Translations under genes and position numbers: made by a program
Notes under the pieces: generated by a model
Databases searched by the model: none
What the model saw: only the letters and a program-made list of their open reading frames with translations
Told to the model about the DNA's origin: nothing
Assembly: GCA_038040385.1 (NCBI GenBank)
Contig: JBBPII010000002.1
Coordinates: 1-64,000 of the forward strand
DNA from: Gilichinskyi gelida
Lineage (GTDB): Bacteria > Acidobacteriota > Thermoanaerobaculia > Gp7-AA8
Reading direction: 5' to 3'
Length of the DNA stretch: 64,000 nucleotides
In this document: positions 19,759 through 28,520 of the stretch, one piece after another
How the letters are laid out: each line of letters opens with the position of its first letter
Position numbering within the stretch: the first letter of the stretch is position 1

Positions 19759-22238
19759 CACGTCCATGATGCAGCCATCTTCTTCAGGTGTTCCTCCACC
19801 CGCCCGGCGAGCATCGCTACCTCGTCGGTGATCTGCGGCAGCGGCGTGGCATAGCGCTGGGCCAGATCCCGGATGCGGCCGGTGAGAGTCTGCGACACGC
19901 GATCCAGCTCGCTCTGGACGACCGCCTCCAGACGGGTCATCCACTTGTCGTCCACCACGAGCACCTTGATTTCCGCGTCGCTGAGCTTGGGATACCTGGC
20001 GTCGATCTCTTTGTCCAGATCTTCCTGAGCGGCCTTGCGTTTGGCCTTCAAGTCAGTCTGCGTGTCGAGGAGGTCTGCATAGGCGATCAGCGCCTCACGC
20101 TCGTCGTCGTAGAGCGGGTCATTGCCGATCTCCTTCAGCCGCGCCTTCAACCCTTTCGCCGTGATTTTCTGCTTGTCGCCTTCGCCTTCGATCACCTCGG
20201 CGAGGTACCCGTCTTCGCCGCTGTTCTCTTCGCGCATCTCGTCGAGTTGCTGCTCCAGCGTGGCAAGTTCGTTGTCCAGCGCGTCGATGGCGTCGCGCTC
20301 GACACCGAAGTATCTAGCGACCAGGATCGACGCAGGAACGAGATCGGATTTGAAGCGCCGCTTCCCTTTCAGGTAGTCGTGCGATTCCGGCCACACGAAC
20401 TTGTTGTCCTTGTTCTTGACCTGGACGATCTCGCGGGGCTGCGCACCTTTCACCCAGCCGTCGGCGGCGATCAGGTAGGCATCGTCCTGCATGGTCTCGG
20501 CCCAATAGTCCATCAGGTGCTGATAGATGTCGTAGGCGTCGAGCAGCGGCGCGGACTTGAAGGCATCGATGAGGCTCTCGGCGATGCTCTCGATGAGCGC
20601 CTTGGGGTGGCCGTCTTTATCGAAGGCGCAGAGCTGTGGGTTGGTGCCGGCCCGCCACTTGGCAAAACGCTCTCGCGCTGCTGTGTTGAAGGCGGTGAAC
20701 TCGGTGTGGCCGAGGATGGCAGCCTTCACCTCGGGCAGCGGCAGTTTGAGGCGCACGTAGCCGGGGCGGCCGGCCGACTCAAATAGAGCGACGCGCACCG
20801 CGGGGAGGACCTTCCAGTAGTCGGCGAGTGCGTCGAGATCGCGCTCGGGGATGCCGCCGCGCAGGTGGCCCTCGATGTCCTGCACGTCTTCCGGCTCGCT
20901 CGCGTCGATGTAGCGCGGCAGGTTGAGGTTGAAGTCGTTCTTCGGATCGGCGATCTCGTCGAAGGGCACGAGGCGCGCATAACGCGGCACGTCGGCCTGG
21001 CGGGTGAAGATGTCGACGATCCTGTGGAGGTCCTGCTCGCGCAGGCGGTTCTTGTTGCCGTCCTTGATGAAGCCCTTCGAGGCGTCGATCATGAATACGC
21101 CCTTGCGCGCGGTGGCGTTCTCCTTGTCGAGCACCAGGATGCATGCCGGGATGCCGGTGCCGTAGAAGAGGTTGGCCGGCAGGCCGATGATGCCCTTCAG
21201 GATGCCGGAGCGGACGAGCTGCTGGCGGATCACGGCCTCGGCATTGCCGCGAAAGAGCACGCCGTGCGGCAGGATGCAGGCGGCTTTGCCGGTGCCCTTC
21301 ATCGAGCGGACGATGTGCAACAGGTAGGCGTAGTCGCCCTGCCTGGCCGGCGGCTCGCCCCACGTGAAGCGCTGGAAGGGGTCGTTCGACGGCGTGAGGC
21401 CGGTGGACCATGTTTTGTCCGAGAACGGCGGATTGGCCACCACGTAATCGTAGGTGCGCAGCTTTTCGCCGTCCTTGAACTTGGGCGCCGCCAGCGTGTT
21501 GCCCGAGAGAATGTTGGCCGTGGGGAAGTCGTGCAGGATCATGTTCATGCGGGCGAGGCCCGCGGTGGTCACGTCCTTCTCCTGCCCTTCGAGCGTGATG
21601 TGCTTGCCCGCCTCTGCGGCCACCTTCAGCAGCAGCGAGCCCGAGCCGCAGGTGGGGTCGTAGGCGGTGGTGGAGGCTTTGGTGTTCTGCGGCGAGATGC
21701 CGATCACCTTGGCGATGACGCGGCTCACCTCGGAGGGCGTATAGAACTGGCCTTTGGATTTGCCTGATTCCGTGGCGAAGTGCCGCATCAGGTACTCGTA
21801 GGCGTCGCCGAGGATGTCGTCGTGCTCGGCGCGGTTCTGCGAGAAGTCGAGCTCGGGCTTCTGGAAGATGCCGATCAGGTTGGAGAGCTTCTCCACCATG
21901 TCCTTGCCTTCGCCGAGCTTGTTCGGGTCGTTGAAGTCGGGGAAGTCGCTGCGGGCGAGCCGCGCGTTGGCGTCGATCAGCGGCTGGATGATCTGCGTGT
22001 TGATCCTGTCGCCGATGTCGGACTTGCCCTTGAGCGCGATCATGTCGGTGAAGCTCGCGCCCTTCGGGATCGTGACGGGCGGCGCGAAGTCGTCGCTGTT
22101 GCCGTACTTGTCGCTGATGTACTTGATGAACAGCATGAACAGGACGTAGTCCTTGTATTGGCTGGCGTCCATGCCGCCGCGCAGCTCGTCGCACGAGGCC
22201 CAGATGGAGGAGTAGAGGTCGGATTTCTTGAGGGCCAT
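19758..22238 (-). CDS. hsdM: type I restriction enzyme, M (adenine methyltransferase) subunit, extended form
   Basis: 826 residues. N-terminal HsdM helical domain (about 1-140), N6-adenine methyltransferase core with motif I (DPTCGSGSLLLK) and catalytic NPPF (VVANPPFSDK), then about 320 extra residues compared with the usual 490-530-residue HsdM. The extension is charged and helical, with coiled-coil-like stretches near 650-690 and 740-800. Long HsdM forms exist, often with DUF3387-like HsdR partners. It methylates the site chosen by HsdS. Confidence 0.95.
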   Translation of the reverse strand: MALKKSDLYSSIWASCDELRGGMDASQYKDYVLFMLFIKYISDKYGNSDDFAPPVTIPKGASFTDMIALKGKSDIGDRINTQIIQPLIDANARLARSDFPDFNDPNKLGEGKDMVEKLSNLIGIFQKPELDFSQNRAEHDDILGDAYEYLMRHFATESGKSKGQFYTPSEVSRVIAKVIGISPQNTKASTTAYDPTCGSGSLLLKVAAEAGKHITLEGQEKDVTTAGLARMNMILHDFPTANILSGNTLAAPKFKDGEKLRTYDYVVANPPFSDKTWSTGLTPSNDPFQRFTWGEPPARQGDYAYLLHIVRSMKGTGKAACILPHGVLFRGNAEAVIRQQLVRSGILKGIIGLPANLFYGTGIPACILVLDKENATARKGVFMIDASKGFIKDGNKNRLREQDLHRIVDIFTRQADVPRYARLVPFDEIADPKNDFNLNLPRYIDASEPEDVQDIEGHLRGGIPERDLDALADYWKVLPAVRVALFESAGRPGYVRLKLPLPEVKAAILGHTEFTAFNTAARERFAKWRAGTNPQLCAFDKDGHPKALIESIAESLIDAFKSAPLLDAYDIYQHLMDYWAETMQDDAYLIAADGWVKGAQPREIVQVKNKDNKFVWPESHDYLKGKRRFKSDLVPASILVARYFGVERDAIDALDNELATLEQQLDEMREENSGEDGYLAEVIEGEGDKQKITAKGLKARLKEIGNDPLYDDEREALIAYADLLDTQTDLKAKRKAAQEDLDKEIDARYPKLSDAEIKVLVVDDKWMTRLEAVVQSELDRVSQTLTGRIRDLAQRYATPLPQITDEVAMLAGRVEEHLKKMAASWT

Positions 22239-22272
22239 GGGTCTTATTTCAGTTTCTGTTCGAGCGTCGGGC

Positions 22273-23640
22273 TCATGCCGGTCCTCGCTCGGCCAGATAG
22301 TAGCGCCGCCTCGGATCCTGCGGCCCGGTGCCGATCTCGCGCACGTGTCCGTTGCCAACCAGCCGTGCGAGCCGGGTGCGCGTGGCACGCGGGGTGAGGC
22401 CGATGGCCGCGGCGATCTCGCTCGTGGCGTGTCCGTCTCCGCCCGCGAGGTTGGCGAGGATAGCCTGATCTGTGTCGTCGAGCACGGACGGACCGACGCG
22501 CGCGGTGGCGATGGTGACCCGGAAGCGCATCGCGAGCTCCTCGAACAGCGGCGGCGCGAGCCCGGCCTCGCGGCAGGCGGCGGTCATGCGCTGGATGCCG
22601 CTGCCCCACTGCTCGACGAGGCCGAGGGCGTTGAAGACGCGGCCGATCACCCGGTTGCGCAGTTTCGAGACGCCTCGCGGGAGATCGGCGATGGTGAGGC
22701 CGAAGGGCAACAGGCCGGGGTTCTCCACCTCGAGGCGATCGTCGAAGATGGAGATGCGCAGCGGCGCGCCGCGCTGGGAGTAGTCGGCATGCGCGACCGC
22801 GTTGATGATCGTCTCGCGGACCGCCGCCGGCGGCAGGCTCCAGCGCTCCCTGCGGCGCACCGGGCCGATGGCGGCTCCGTGGAGGGCGTGCTTGTGGACG
22901 AAGGCGATCGCCTCTTCGATGGCGCGCGCGGGAAATGAGCGGATCTCGGTCCGATCGACGATGTGGCTCTTGTTGGTGCCATGAAAGCGGCCGGCCTGAA
23001 TCCAGGCATCCGGAAAGTGGTGCTCGCGGTCCTTGCCGAAGAGGATCATCCCGCCCACGGTCGGGACCTTGCGGCCCTGGTGATCCGTGACCAGGCGCAG
23101 CGTCTCCAGATCGCGGCGCGCCAGTTTGCGAACGGCGGCGAACGACTCGGAAGCGGCTCGGAAGTCGATGGCTTCCGAGTCCAATCCCGGCATCGGCTGC
23201 TCGTCGAAGCCTTCGCCCCGCGCGACGCGTCGCAGCTCCCCGATCAGTTCTGGGTCGGCGCGGCGGTTGGTGGAGCCGACTCGGACGTACACCCCGTTGA
23301 CCGGACCCTCCCGGGTGAGATGGTGCGGCCGGCTGGGGCTGGGATGGACGTGCAGGGCGAGCACCTGCGTCCGCCGCCAGGGAAGGATCTCGATCTCGGG
23401 AAGGATGCGCGGGCTGATGGAGTCGGTGACGAGGTTGGCGAGGCGCTCCTCGAGATCGAGCGCGTCGGCCACGCCGCGGACGTGCCGGCTACGGTCCTCC
23501 ACGCCCACGAGCAGCGTCCCGCCTGCCGTGTTGGCGAACGCGACGATCGATTTCAGCGCTCCGTCGGGAGAGGAGAGGTCGCGCTTGAACTCCAGGGTCT
23601 TGCCCTCCGGGCGCCTGAGGATCTCCACGAGGTCGAACAA
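22273..23640 (-). CDS. AlbA_2/Schlafen-type putative DNA-binding protein 1 (COG2865)
   Basis: 455 residues. AlbA_2 domain about 8-135 (LEFKRDLSSPDGALKSIVAFANTAGG...GVEDRS), COG2865 ATPase-like middle (AVRETIINAVAHADYS...VEQWGSGIQRM) and a C-terminal winged helix (about 385-455). It shares architecture with the second AlbA_2 gene of this operon but is clearly diverged. The reading frame has no nearby ATG; TTG at 23640 gives the normal family N-terminus and lies 7 nt after a TATACT box, so the message may be leaderless. First gene of the restriction operon, 34 bp before hsdM; autoregulation is a plausible role. Confidence 0.85.
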   Translation of the reverse strand: MFDLVEILRRPEGKTLEFKRDLSSPDGALKSIVAFANTAGGTLLVGVEDRSRHVRGVADALDLEERLANLVTDSISPRILPEIEILPWRRTQVLALHVHPSPSRPHHLTREGPVNGVYVRVGSTNRRADPELIGELRRVARGEGFDEQPMPGLDSEAIDFRAASESFAAVRKLARRDLETLRLVTDHQGRKVPTVGGMILFGKDREHHFPDAWIQAGRFHGTNKSHIVDRTEIRSFPARAIEEAIAFVHKHALHGAAIGPVRRRERWSLPPAAVRETIINAVAHADYSQRGAPLRISIFDDRLEVENPGLLPFGLTIADLPRGVSKLRNRVIGRVFNALGLVEQWGSGIQRMTAACREAGLAPPLFEELAMRFRVTIATARVGPSVLDDTDQAILANLAGGDGHATSEIAAAIGLTPRATRTRLARLVGNGHVREIGTGPQDPRRRYYLAERGPA

Positions 23641-23647
23641 GCTCGGA

Positions 23648-23677
23648 AGTATACTCAGAAGCCACTGGCGGCATCAA
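23648..23677 (-). promoter_or_regulatory. sigma-70-like promoter of the restriction operon
   Basis: On the minus strand TTGATG (23677-23672), an 18-bp spacer, then TATACT (23653-23648). The predicted start of transcription falls at or next to the TTG codon at 23640. Confidence 0.7.
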
Positions 23678-23713
23678 GCTTCCGAGTTCTCGGGCACGAT
23701 TCCAAGGAGTCAC

Positions 23714-24940
23714 CTACGACCGCAGCGCGTCCACCGGCTGCAGCCTCGAGGCGCTGATCGACGGGTACAGCCCCGCCAGCAGGCCGATGGAGATGGCGAA
23801 GCCGACGGAGACTGTCGTCCCGAAGAGCGAGACCGGTAGGCCGGCGGGGAAGAAGCCGGCGATCAGCTTGACCAGTCCGACGCCGCCGGCGAGGCCGATC
23901 GCCGCGCCGACCACCGAGAGCGTCACCGCCTCGATCAGGAACTGCATGAAGACCTCGGCGTCGCTGGCGCCCATCGACTTCCGCAGGCCGATCTCGTACA
24001 GCCGCTCGCCGATGGAGATCTTCAGCACCGAGAAGATCCCCACGCCGCCGATCAGCAGCGACACGCCGGCGATGGAGAAGAAGACGATGCGCCAGTTCTT
24101 CAGGATGGTCTGCACCTTCCCCCGCTCTTCGAGGATCTCCTTGCCGACGTTGTCGATCTTCACGTCGTGAATGCCGTTGTGGGCCCGCGCGTACACAGCG
24201 TTCGCCTCATCCTCGGCGTCGATACTCTTCTCCGGCGCGATGGCCTTGGCCAGCATGTAAGAGATGGCGTTGGCGCGGCCGAACATGTCCTGATAGATCG
24301 TGAACGGGATGTAGACGCCGCCCGTCTCCTTGCGCATGTCGTCGTCGTTGACGAACTCCATGCTGAACTTCGTGCCGACGCCGATCACGGTCAGGCGGCG
24401 GCCGCCCACGGTCACCTGCTGCCCGACGGCGTCGTCGCCGCCGAAGAGCTGCTGCTTGAGCTTGAATCCGAGGACGCAGACCGACGCCTTTTCCTGAACG
24501 TCGCTCTGGGCGATGAAGCGCCCTTCGCTCGTCTTGCGGCCCTTGATGGTGACGAATTCCGGCGTGATGCCGTAGACGTCGATGCGGCGGGTGACGCTGC
24601 CGGCGGTCACCACCGCGCGCGTCTCGCCGACCGGCCCCATGGCGGTGATGACGTCGCTGTTCTCGAAGTACTTTGCATCCTCGACGCGCAGGCCGCGCGA
24701 CAGATGCGCCTTCGCCTGCTCCAGCCGGTCGGTGGGCTTTCGCGGCGACATGGCGATCACGCCATCCATGCCGAGGTCCTCGACGCCCTGCCACACCGCG
24801 GCCTCCACGCCGTCGAGCACGGAGAGGACGACCACCAGCGCGAGCGTGCCGAGGATCACGCCGATCAGGGTGAAGAAGGAGCGAAGGGGGTGGCCCCTGA
24901 CTTCTTCGAGACTCGTTCTGATGGATTCGCCGATGACCAT
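23714..24940 (-). CDS. MacB/FtsX-type ABC transporter permease 1
   Basis: 408 residues with the MacB layout: TM1 (about 20-45), large periplasmic MacB_PCD-type domain (about 50-275), then three C-terminal helices with a coupling motif (LYEIGLRKSMGASDAEVFMQFLIEA) and end ASRLQPVDALRS. MacB-type transporters move substrates within the periplasm by transmembrane mechanotransmission. Last gene of an operon with a second permease, an ATPase and an adaptor. Its final 40 bp are duplicated at 12921. Confidence 0.92.
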   Translation of the reverse strand: MVIGESIRTSLEEVRGHPLRSFFTLIGVILGTLALVVVLSVLDGVEAAVWQGVEDLGMDGVIAMSPRKPTDRLEQAKAHLSRGLRVEDAKYFENSDVITAMGPVGETRAVVTAGSVTRRIDVYGITPEFVTIKGRKTSEGRFIAQSDVQEKASVCVLGFKLKQQLFGGDDAVGQQVTVGGRRLTVIGVGTKFSMEFVNDDDMRKETGGVYIPFTIYQDMFGRANAISYMLAKAIAPEKSIDAEDEANAVYARAHNGIHDVKIDNVGKEILEERGKVQTILKNWRIVFFSIAGVSLLIGGVGIFSVLKISIGERLYEIGLRKSMGASDAEVFMQFLIEAVTLSVVGAAIGLAGGVGLVKLIAGFFPAGLPVSLFGTTVSVGFAISIGLLAGLYPSISASRLQPVDALRS

Positions 24941-24952
24941 TGTGTTTTCTAC

Positions 24953-25030
24953 GGTTGCGAAGTTGCGGGGTTGCGAGGTTGCGGAGCCCCACCCCGCCGA
25001 AACCGCGCAACTTCGCAACCGCGCAACCTC
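24953..25030. repeat. periodic stem-loop H1 (8-bp unit)
   Basis: Left arm 24953-24984 is a run of gttgcgaa/gttgcggg/gttgcgag units; right arm 25003-25030 is a run of gcaacttc/gcaaccgc/gcaacctc. The arms are imperfectly complementary. It fills the gap between the two permease genes and includes the stop codon of permease 2. Confidence 0.85.
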
Positions 25031-26258
25031 ATTCCGTTCTCAGTGCCTCAATCGGATTCAATCTCGACGCCCGGATTGCCGGATACATCCCGAACACCAG
25101 CCCCGTGCCGGCGGCGAAGATCATGGCGTTGATGAGCGTCGACGGCGTGACGATCGCCGGCTGTTTGATCAGCGAGGTGATGCCCTGCGTGAAGAGCCTG
25201 CCGACGAACAGCCCGAGGAAGCCGCCGAAGATCGACACCAGCACCGACTCGCTGAGGAACTGGAAGAAGATCTGCGCCGGCGACGCGCCGACGGCCTTGC
25301 GCGTTCCCACTTCGCGCACCCGCTCCTTGAACGAGGCGAGCTGGATGTTCATGACCACGATGCCGCCGACCAGCAGGGAGATGATTCCGCAGATCATGAA
25401 GGTCATGTCGTACATCTTGTTGTTCGCTTCGTTGCGCTTGAGGTTGGCCACGCGGGAGAGGACTTCGAAGTCCTTCACCCCGTGATTGCGCTGCAGGACG
25501 CCCTCGATCTGCTCGACGGCCTCCTTGTGGCGCTTCACGTCCTTCATCCGGGCGTTCATGACCGAGACCTTGCCCAGCGAAACCGGCTCGCCCTTGCGAG
25601 TCATCATGGTGGTGATGGGGATGTACATCTGCTTGTTCATCCAGCGCATCACGTTGCGCTTCTGATCGAAGCTGAAGTACTTCTCCTCCTGGACGCCGAC
25701 CACCAGGTAGCCCGCGCCGCCGATGATGATGGTCTTGCCCACCGGGTTGTCCGTGGAGAAGAACTCCTCGGCGCGCTCGGTGCCGAGGACCACCACGCGC
25801 GCGGCGCTCGTGACATCCTGATCGGAGATGAAGCGGCCGTTGGAGACGTGCACATCGTTCATCGGGCTGTACGCCGGGAGGATCCCCATGACGTTGTGCG
25901 GCTTCTCCAGTTTGCCGTAACGGAGGGTCATCTGCTGCTGCGACACCGGCGAGACGAGGTCGATGTCGGGGCACTGGGCCTTGATGGCCTGCGCGTCGGC
26001 GAAGGTCAGTCCCTTGGAGGCCAGCGCCTTCGCGTCGAGGGTCACCTTGCCGGTCGGCTGGTTCCAGATCCAGATCTTCTGGATGCCGCCGCTGGCCTTG
26101 TAGTACTCCATCGACGCCGCCTTCCCCGCCACGGAGAGGGAGAAGGTGGCCACGATCGACGCCGCGCCGAGGATGATCCCCAGGAGCTGCAGCATGGTGC
26201 GACCGAAGTGGTCCTTGATGTCGCGGATGCCGTCGATGATGGATTCGAAGAGGATCAT
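25029..26258 (-). CDS. MacB/FtsX-type ABC transporter permease 2
   Basis: 409 residues: N-terminal helix (about 18-45), periplasmic domain (about 50-280), three C-terminal helices with RVREVGTRKAVGASPAQIFFQFLSES and terminal ASRLNPIEALRTE. It is homologous to permease 1 but diverged, so the exporter is probably a heterodimer. ATG at 26258. Confidence 0.93.
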   Translation of the reverse strand: MILFESIIDGIRDIKDHFGRTMLQLLGIILGAASIVATFSLSVAGKAASMEYYKASGGIQKIWIWNQPTGKVTLDAKALASKGLTFADAQAIKAQCPDIDLVSPVSQQQMTLRYGKLEKPHNVMGILPAYSPMNDVHVSNGRFISDQDVTSAARVVVLGTERAEEFFSTDNPVGKTIIIGGAGYLVVGVQEEKYFSFDQKRNVMRWMNKQMYIPITTMMTRKGEPVSLGKVSVMNARMKDVKRHKEAVEQIEGVLQRNHGVKDFEVLSRVANLKRNEANNKMYDMTFMICGIISLLVGGIVVMNIQLASFKERVREVGTRKAVGASPAQIFFQFLSESVLVSIFGGFLGLFVGRLFTQGITSLIKQPAIVTPSTLINAMIFAAGTGLVFGMYPAIRASRLNPIEALRTE

Positions 26259-26265
26259 GTTTGTA

Positions 26266-26352
26266 AGCTCTTAGCTCTTAGCTCTTAGCTCTTAGCTGTC
26301 AGCTCTCAGCCCCTCGCTCTCCTGAGAGCTAACAGCTAAGAGCTAAGAGCTA
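26266..26352. repeat. periodic stem-loop H2 (7-bp unit)
   Basis: The unit agctctt is repeated from 26266; arm 26279-26308 pairs with arm 26323-26352 over 30 bp with one mismatch and a 14-nt loop. The right arm contains the TAG stop of the ATPase gene, so the element lies exactly at a gene junction. Confidence 0.92.
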
Positions 26353-27066
26353 GTCTTCGCTGTCGATGACCCCGTCCACGAGCCTGATCCGCCGCTGCGT
26401 CGTCGCGGCGATGCCCGGATCGTGCGTCACCAGGACGATGGTCTCGTCGTGCGCGGCGAGCTCCTGGAAGATGTTGATGATTTCCCAGCCGGTCTTCTGA
26501 TCGAGATTGCCGGTGGGCTCGTCGGCCAGGATGAGCGACGGCGAGTTCACCAGGGCGCGGGCGATGGCCACGCGCTGCCGCTGGCCGCCGGAGAGCTCGT
26601 TCGGCCGGCTCTTGAAGCGCTTTTCCAGCCCGACACGCTTGAGCGTTTCCATGGCGCGCTCGCGGCGGTCGCCGCTGCGGACGCCTGCGTACAGCAACGG
26701 CAGCTCGACGTTCTTGAGGACCGACGCCCGCGGCAGGAGGTTGAAGGTCTGGAAGACGAAGCCGATCTTCTGGTTGCGCACCCGCGCCAGCGACCGGTTC
26801 GACATCTCCGCCACGTCCTCGCCGTCGAGCCAGTACTTGCCGCTGGACGGGGTGTCGAGGCAACCCAGGATGTGCATCATCGTCGACTTACCGGAGCCCG
26901 AGGGCCCGATGATCGACACGAACTCGCCGCGGCGGATGGCGACGTCCACGCCGCGCAGCGCCTGCACTTCGTTCTCGCCGGAGTCGTAGATCTTGGTGAC
27001 CTGCTCGAGCTGGATGAGGGCCCTGCCCGTCTCGGGCATTTCGATGATTTCAGCGAGTGCGCTCAT
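26350..27066 (-). CDS. MacB-type ABC transporter ATPase
   Basis: 238 residues. Walker A GPSGSGKST, Q loop FVFQTFNLL, signature LSGGQRQRVAIARAL, Walker B LILADEPTGNLD and H loop VTHD are all intact; LolD/MacB subfamily. It powers the two permeases encoded downstream. Confidence 0.96.
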   Translation of the reverse strand: MSALAEIIEMPETGRALIQLEQVTKIYDSGENEVQALRGVDVAIRRGEFVSIIGPSGSGKSTMMHILGCLDTPSSGKYWLDGEDVAEMSNRSLARVRNQKIGFVFQTFNLLPRASVLKNVELPLLYAGVRSGDRRERAMETLKRVGLEKRFKSRPNELSGGQRQRVAIARALVNSPSLILADEPTGNLDQKTGWEIINIFQELAAHDETIVLVTHDPGIAATTQRRIRLVDGVIDSED

Positions 27067-27070
27067 GTTC

Positions 27071-27149
27071 GTTCACCGTTGGCTGTTGGCCGTTCGCCGA
27101 GACCGTGCGCCGCCTTCACGCCCAACGGTCAACGGCCAACGGCGAACGC
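27071..27149. repeat. periodic stem-loop H3 (7-bp unit)
   Basis: Arms about 27071-27094 and 27121-27147 made of gttggct/gttggcc and the complementary ggtcaac/ggccaac units, with about three mismatches. It fills the gap between the adaptor and ATPase genes. It has the same unit type as H7 at 58191. Confidence 0.82.
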
Positions 27150-28376
27150 CTAGTCGTCGTTGTCGTCCTTCTTCTTCTCGCCGAGCGTCGGGTCTTCGAG
27201 CGCCACTTCGTCGCCCGCTTTGAGTCCCTTGATGATCTCCACGCGGCGGTTGTCGGAGAGGCCGGTGACCACCACGCGCTTGTCGAAGAACTGCTTCCAG
27301 GCGTCCTTGTCCTTCTCGCCGTTGCTGGTGGTCTTGGCGGGCTTGGCCTGCGCGGCCTTCGGATCGATCTGCTTCCTGATGAAGACGATCTCCCCCTCGT
27401 CGCGCTGGAACACGGACTCCACGGGCACGGTGAGGACTTTGTCCTTCTTCTCGCCGAGGACTTCGATGTTCGCGGTCATGCCGGAGCGGAGCTCCTTGCC
27501 CTGCGCGTCGAGGCGGATCTCCACGTCGAACACGCGCACCTTGTCGTCGAGGCGCACGGCGGGAGCGATGCGGTCGATGCGGCCGGCGAATTTGGTCTTG
27601 GGATAGGCGTCGAGGCTGAGGTTGACCGGCAGGCCGACGCGGATCTTCCCGATGTCGACTTCATTGACCCCGGCCTTGATGATCATCTTCGTGACGTCGG
27701 CGACGGTGAACAGCACCGTGCCGGCGTTGAACGAGGAGACGCCGGAGGTGATCGACTCGCCGATCTCCACGTTCTTGGTCAGCACCAGGCCGTCCATGGG
27801 CGCCACGATGTTGGAGCCCTGGAACTGGTCGGGCCGCTGGTTGATGGGGATGCCGCTCTTTTCGACCAGCGAGTACTTCTCCAGCGCCTTCTCGTACTCC
27901 TGCTTGGCCGCGCGATACTCGGTCTCGCTGTCGCGGTTCGCCTTGTTGGCGAGAAGCCCCATCTCGAAGAGGCTGTGGTCCTGGTCGTAGTTCTTCTTGG
28001 CCTGCTCGTATCGGATCTGCGCCGAGGTCAGACCGTTCTTGGTCTCGGCGAGCGATTGCGCCTGGTTGAGGTCGGGCTCCACGCGAGCCAGGACGTCGCC
28101 GCGGCGCACCAGGTCGCCGTCGCGATGGAGGATGGCGATGACCTTGCCGGAGACGGCGCTCTTGACGTCGACTTTGACTTCCGGCTGCACGTTGCCGACT
28201 TCGGTGACCTTGACCTGCACGTCGGCGGTCTCGGCCTTGCCGACCTTGACCGGCAGCTTCGCTTCCTGCTTGTTGCTCGCTTTCGCCTTCATGGCCACGA
28301 ACACGCCGGCCACGGCGAGAACGAGGACCACGATCGAGACGGTCGCGAGTCTACGTCTGCGTTTGGATGGACTCAT
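27150..28376 (-). CDS. MacA-like periplasmic adaptor (HlyD/RND family)
   Basis: 408 residues. N-terminal membrane anchor (about 9-28), lipoyl-like halves around an alpha-helical hairpin (about 105-170), beta-barrel (about 205-300), membrane-proximal part and a charged C-terminal tail (LGEKKKDDNDD). It should link the MacB-like transporter to an outer-membrane channel; no TolC gene is in this operon. First gene of the export operon. Confidence 0.93.
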   Translation of the reverse strand: MSPSKRRRRLATVSIVVLVLAVAGVFVAMKAKASNKQEAKLPVKVGKAETADVQVKVTEVGNVQPEVKVDVKSAVSGKVIAILHRDGDLVRRGDVLARVEPDLNQAQSLAETKNGLTSAQIRYEQAKKNYDQDHSLFEMGLLANKANRDSETEYRAAKQEYEKALEKYSLVEKSGIPINQRPDQFQGSNIVAPMDGLVLTKNVEIGESITSGVSSFNAGTVLFTVADVTKMIIKAGVNEVDIGKIRVGLPVNLSLDAYPKTKFAGRIDRIAPAVRLDDKVRVFDVEIRLDAQGKELRSGMTANIEVLGEKKDKVLTVPVESVFQRDEGEIVFIRKQIDPKAAQAKPAKTTSNGEKDKDAWKQFFDKRVVVTGLSDNRRVEIIKGLKAGDEVALEDPTLGEKKKDDNDD

Positions 28377-28457
28377 GCCTGCTCCCCTTCGATTTCTGCT
28401 GCCTATAACGGGCGAGCAGGCGAAAGGTTGCAGGGAGAGCGGTTACAGGTTGTCGTC

Positions 28458-28517
28458 TCACGCGGAGGCGCGGAGATGCGGAGGAAGCCTCTCCGCGCCC
28501 TCCGCGTCTCCGCGTGA
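28458..28517. repeat. periodic stem-loop H4 (8-bp unit)
   Basis: Arms 28458-28484 (cgcggagg, cgcggaga, tgcggagg) and 28488-28517 (ctccgcgc, cctccgcg, tctccgcg), complementary with small bulges, loop 3-4 nt. It lies between the peroxiredoxin and adaptor genes. Confidence 0.88.
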
Positions 28518-28520
28518 CAC

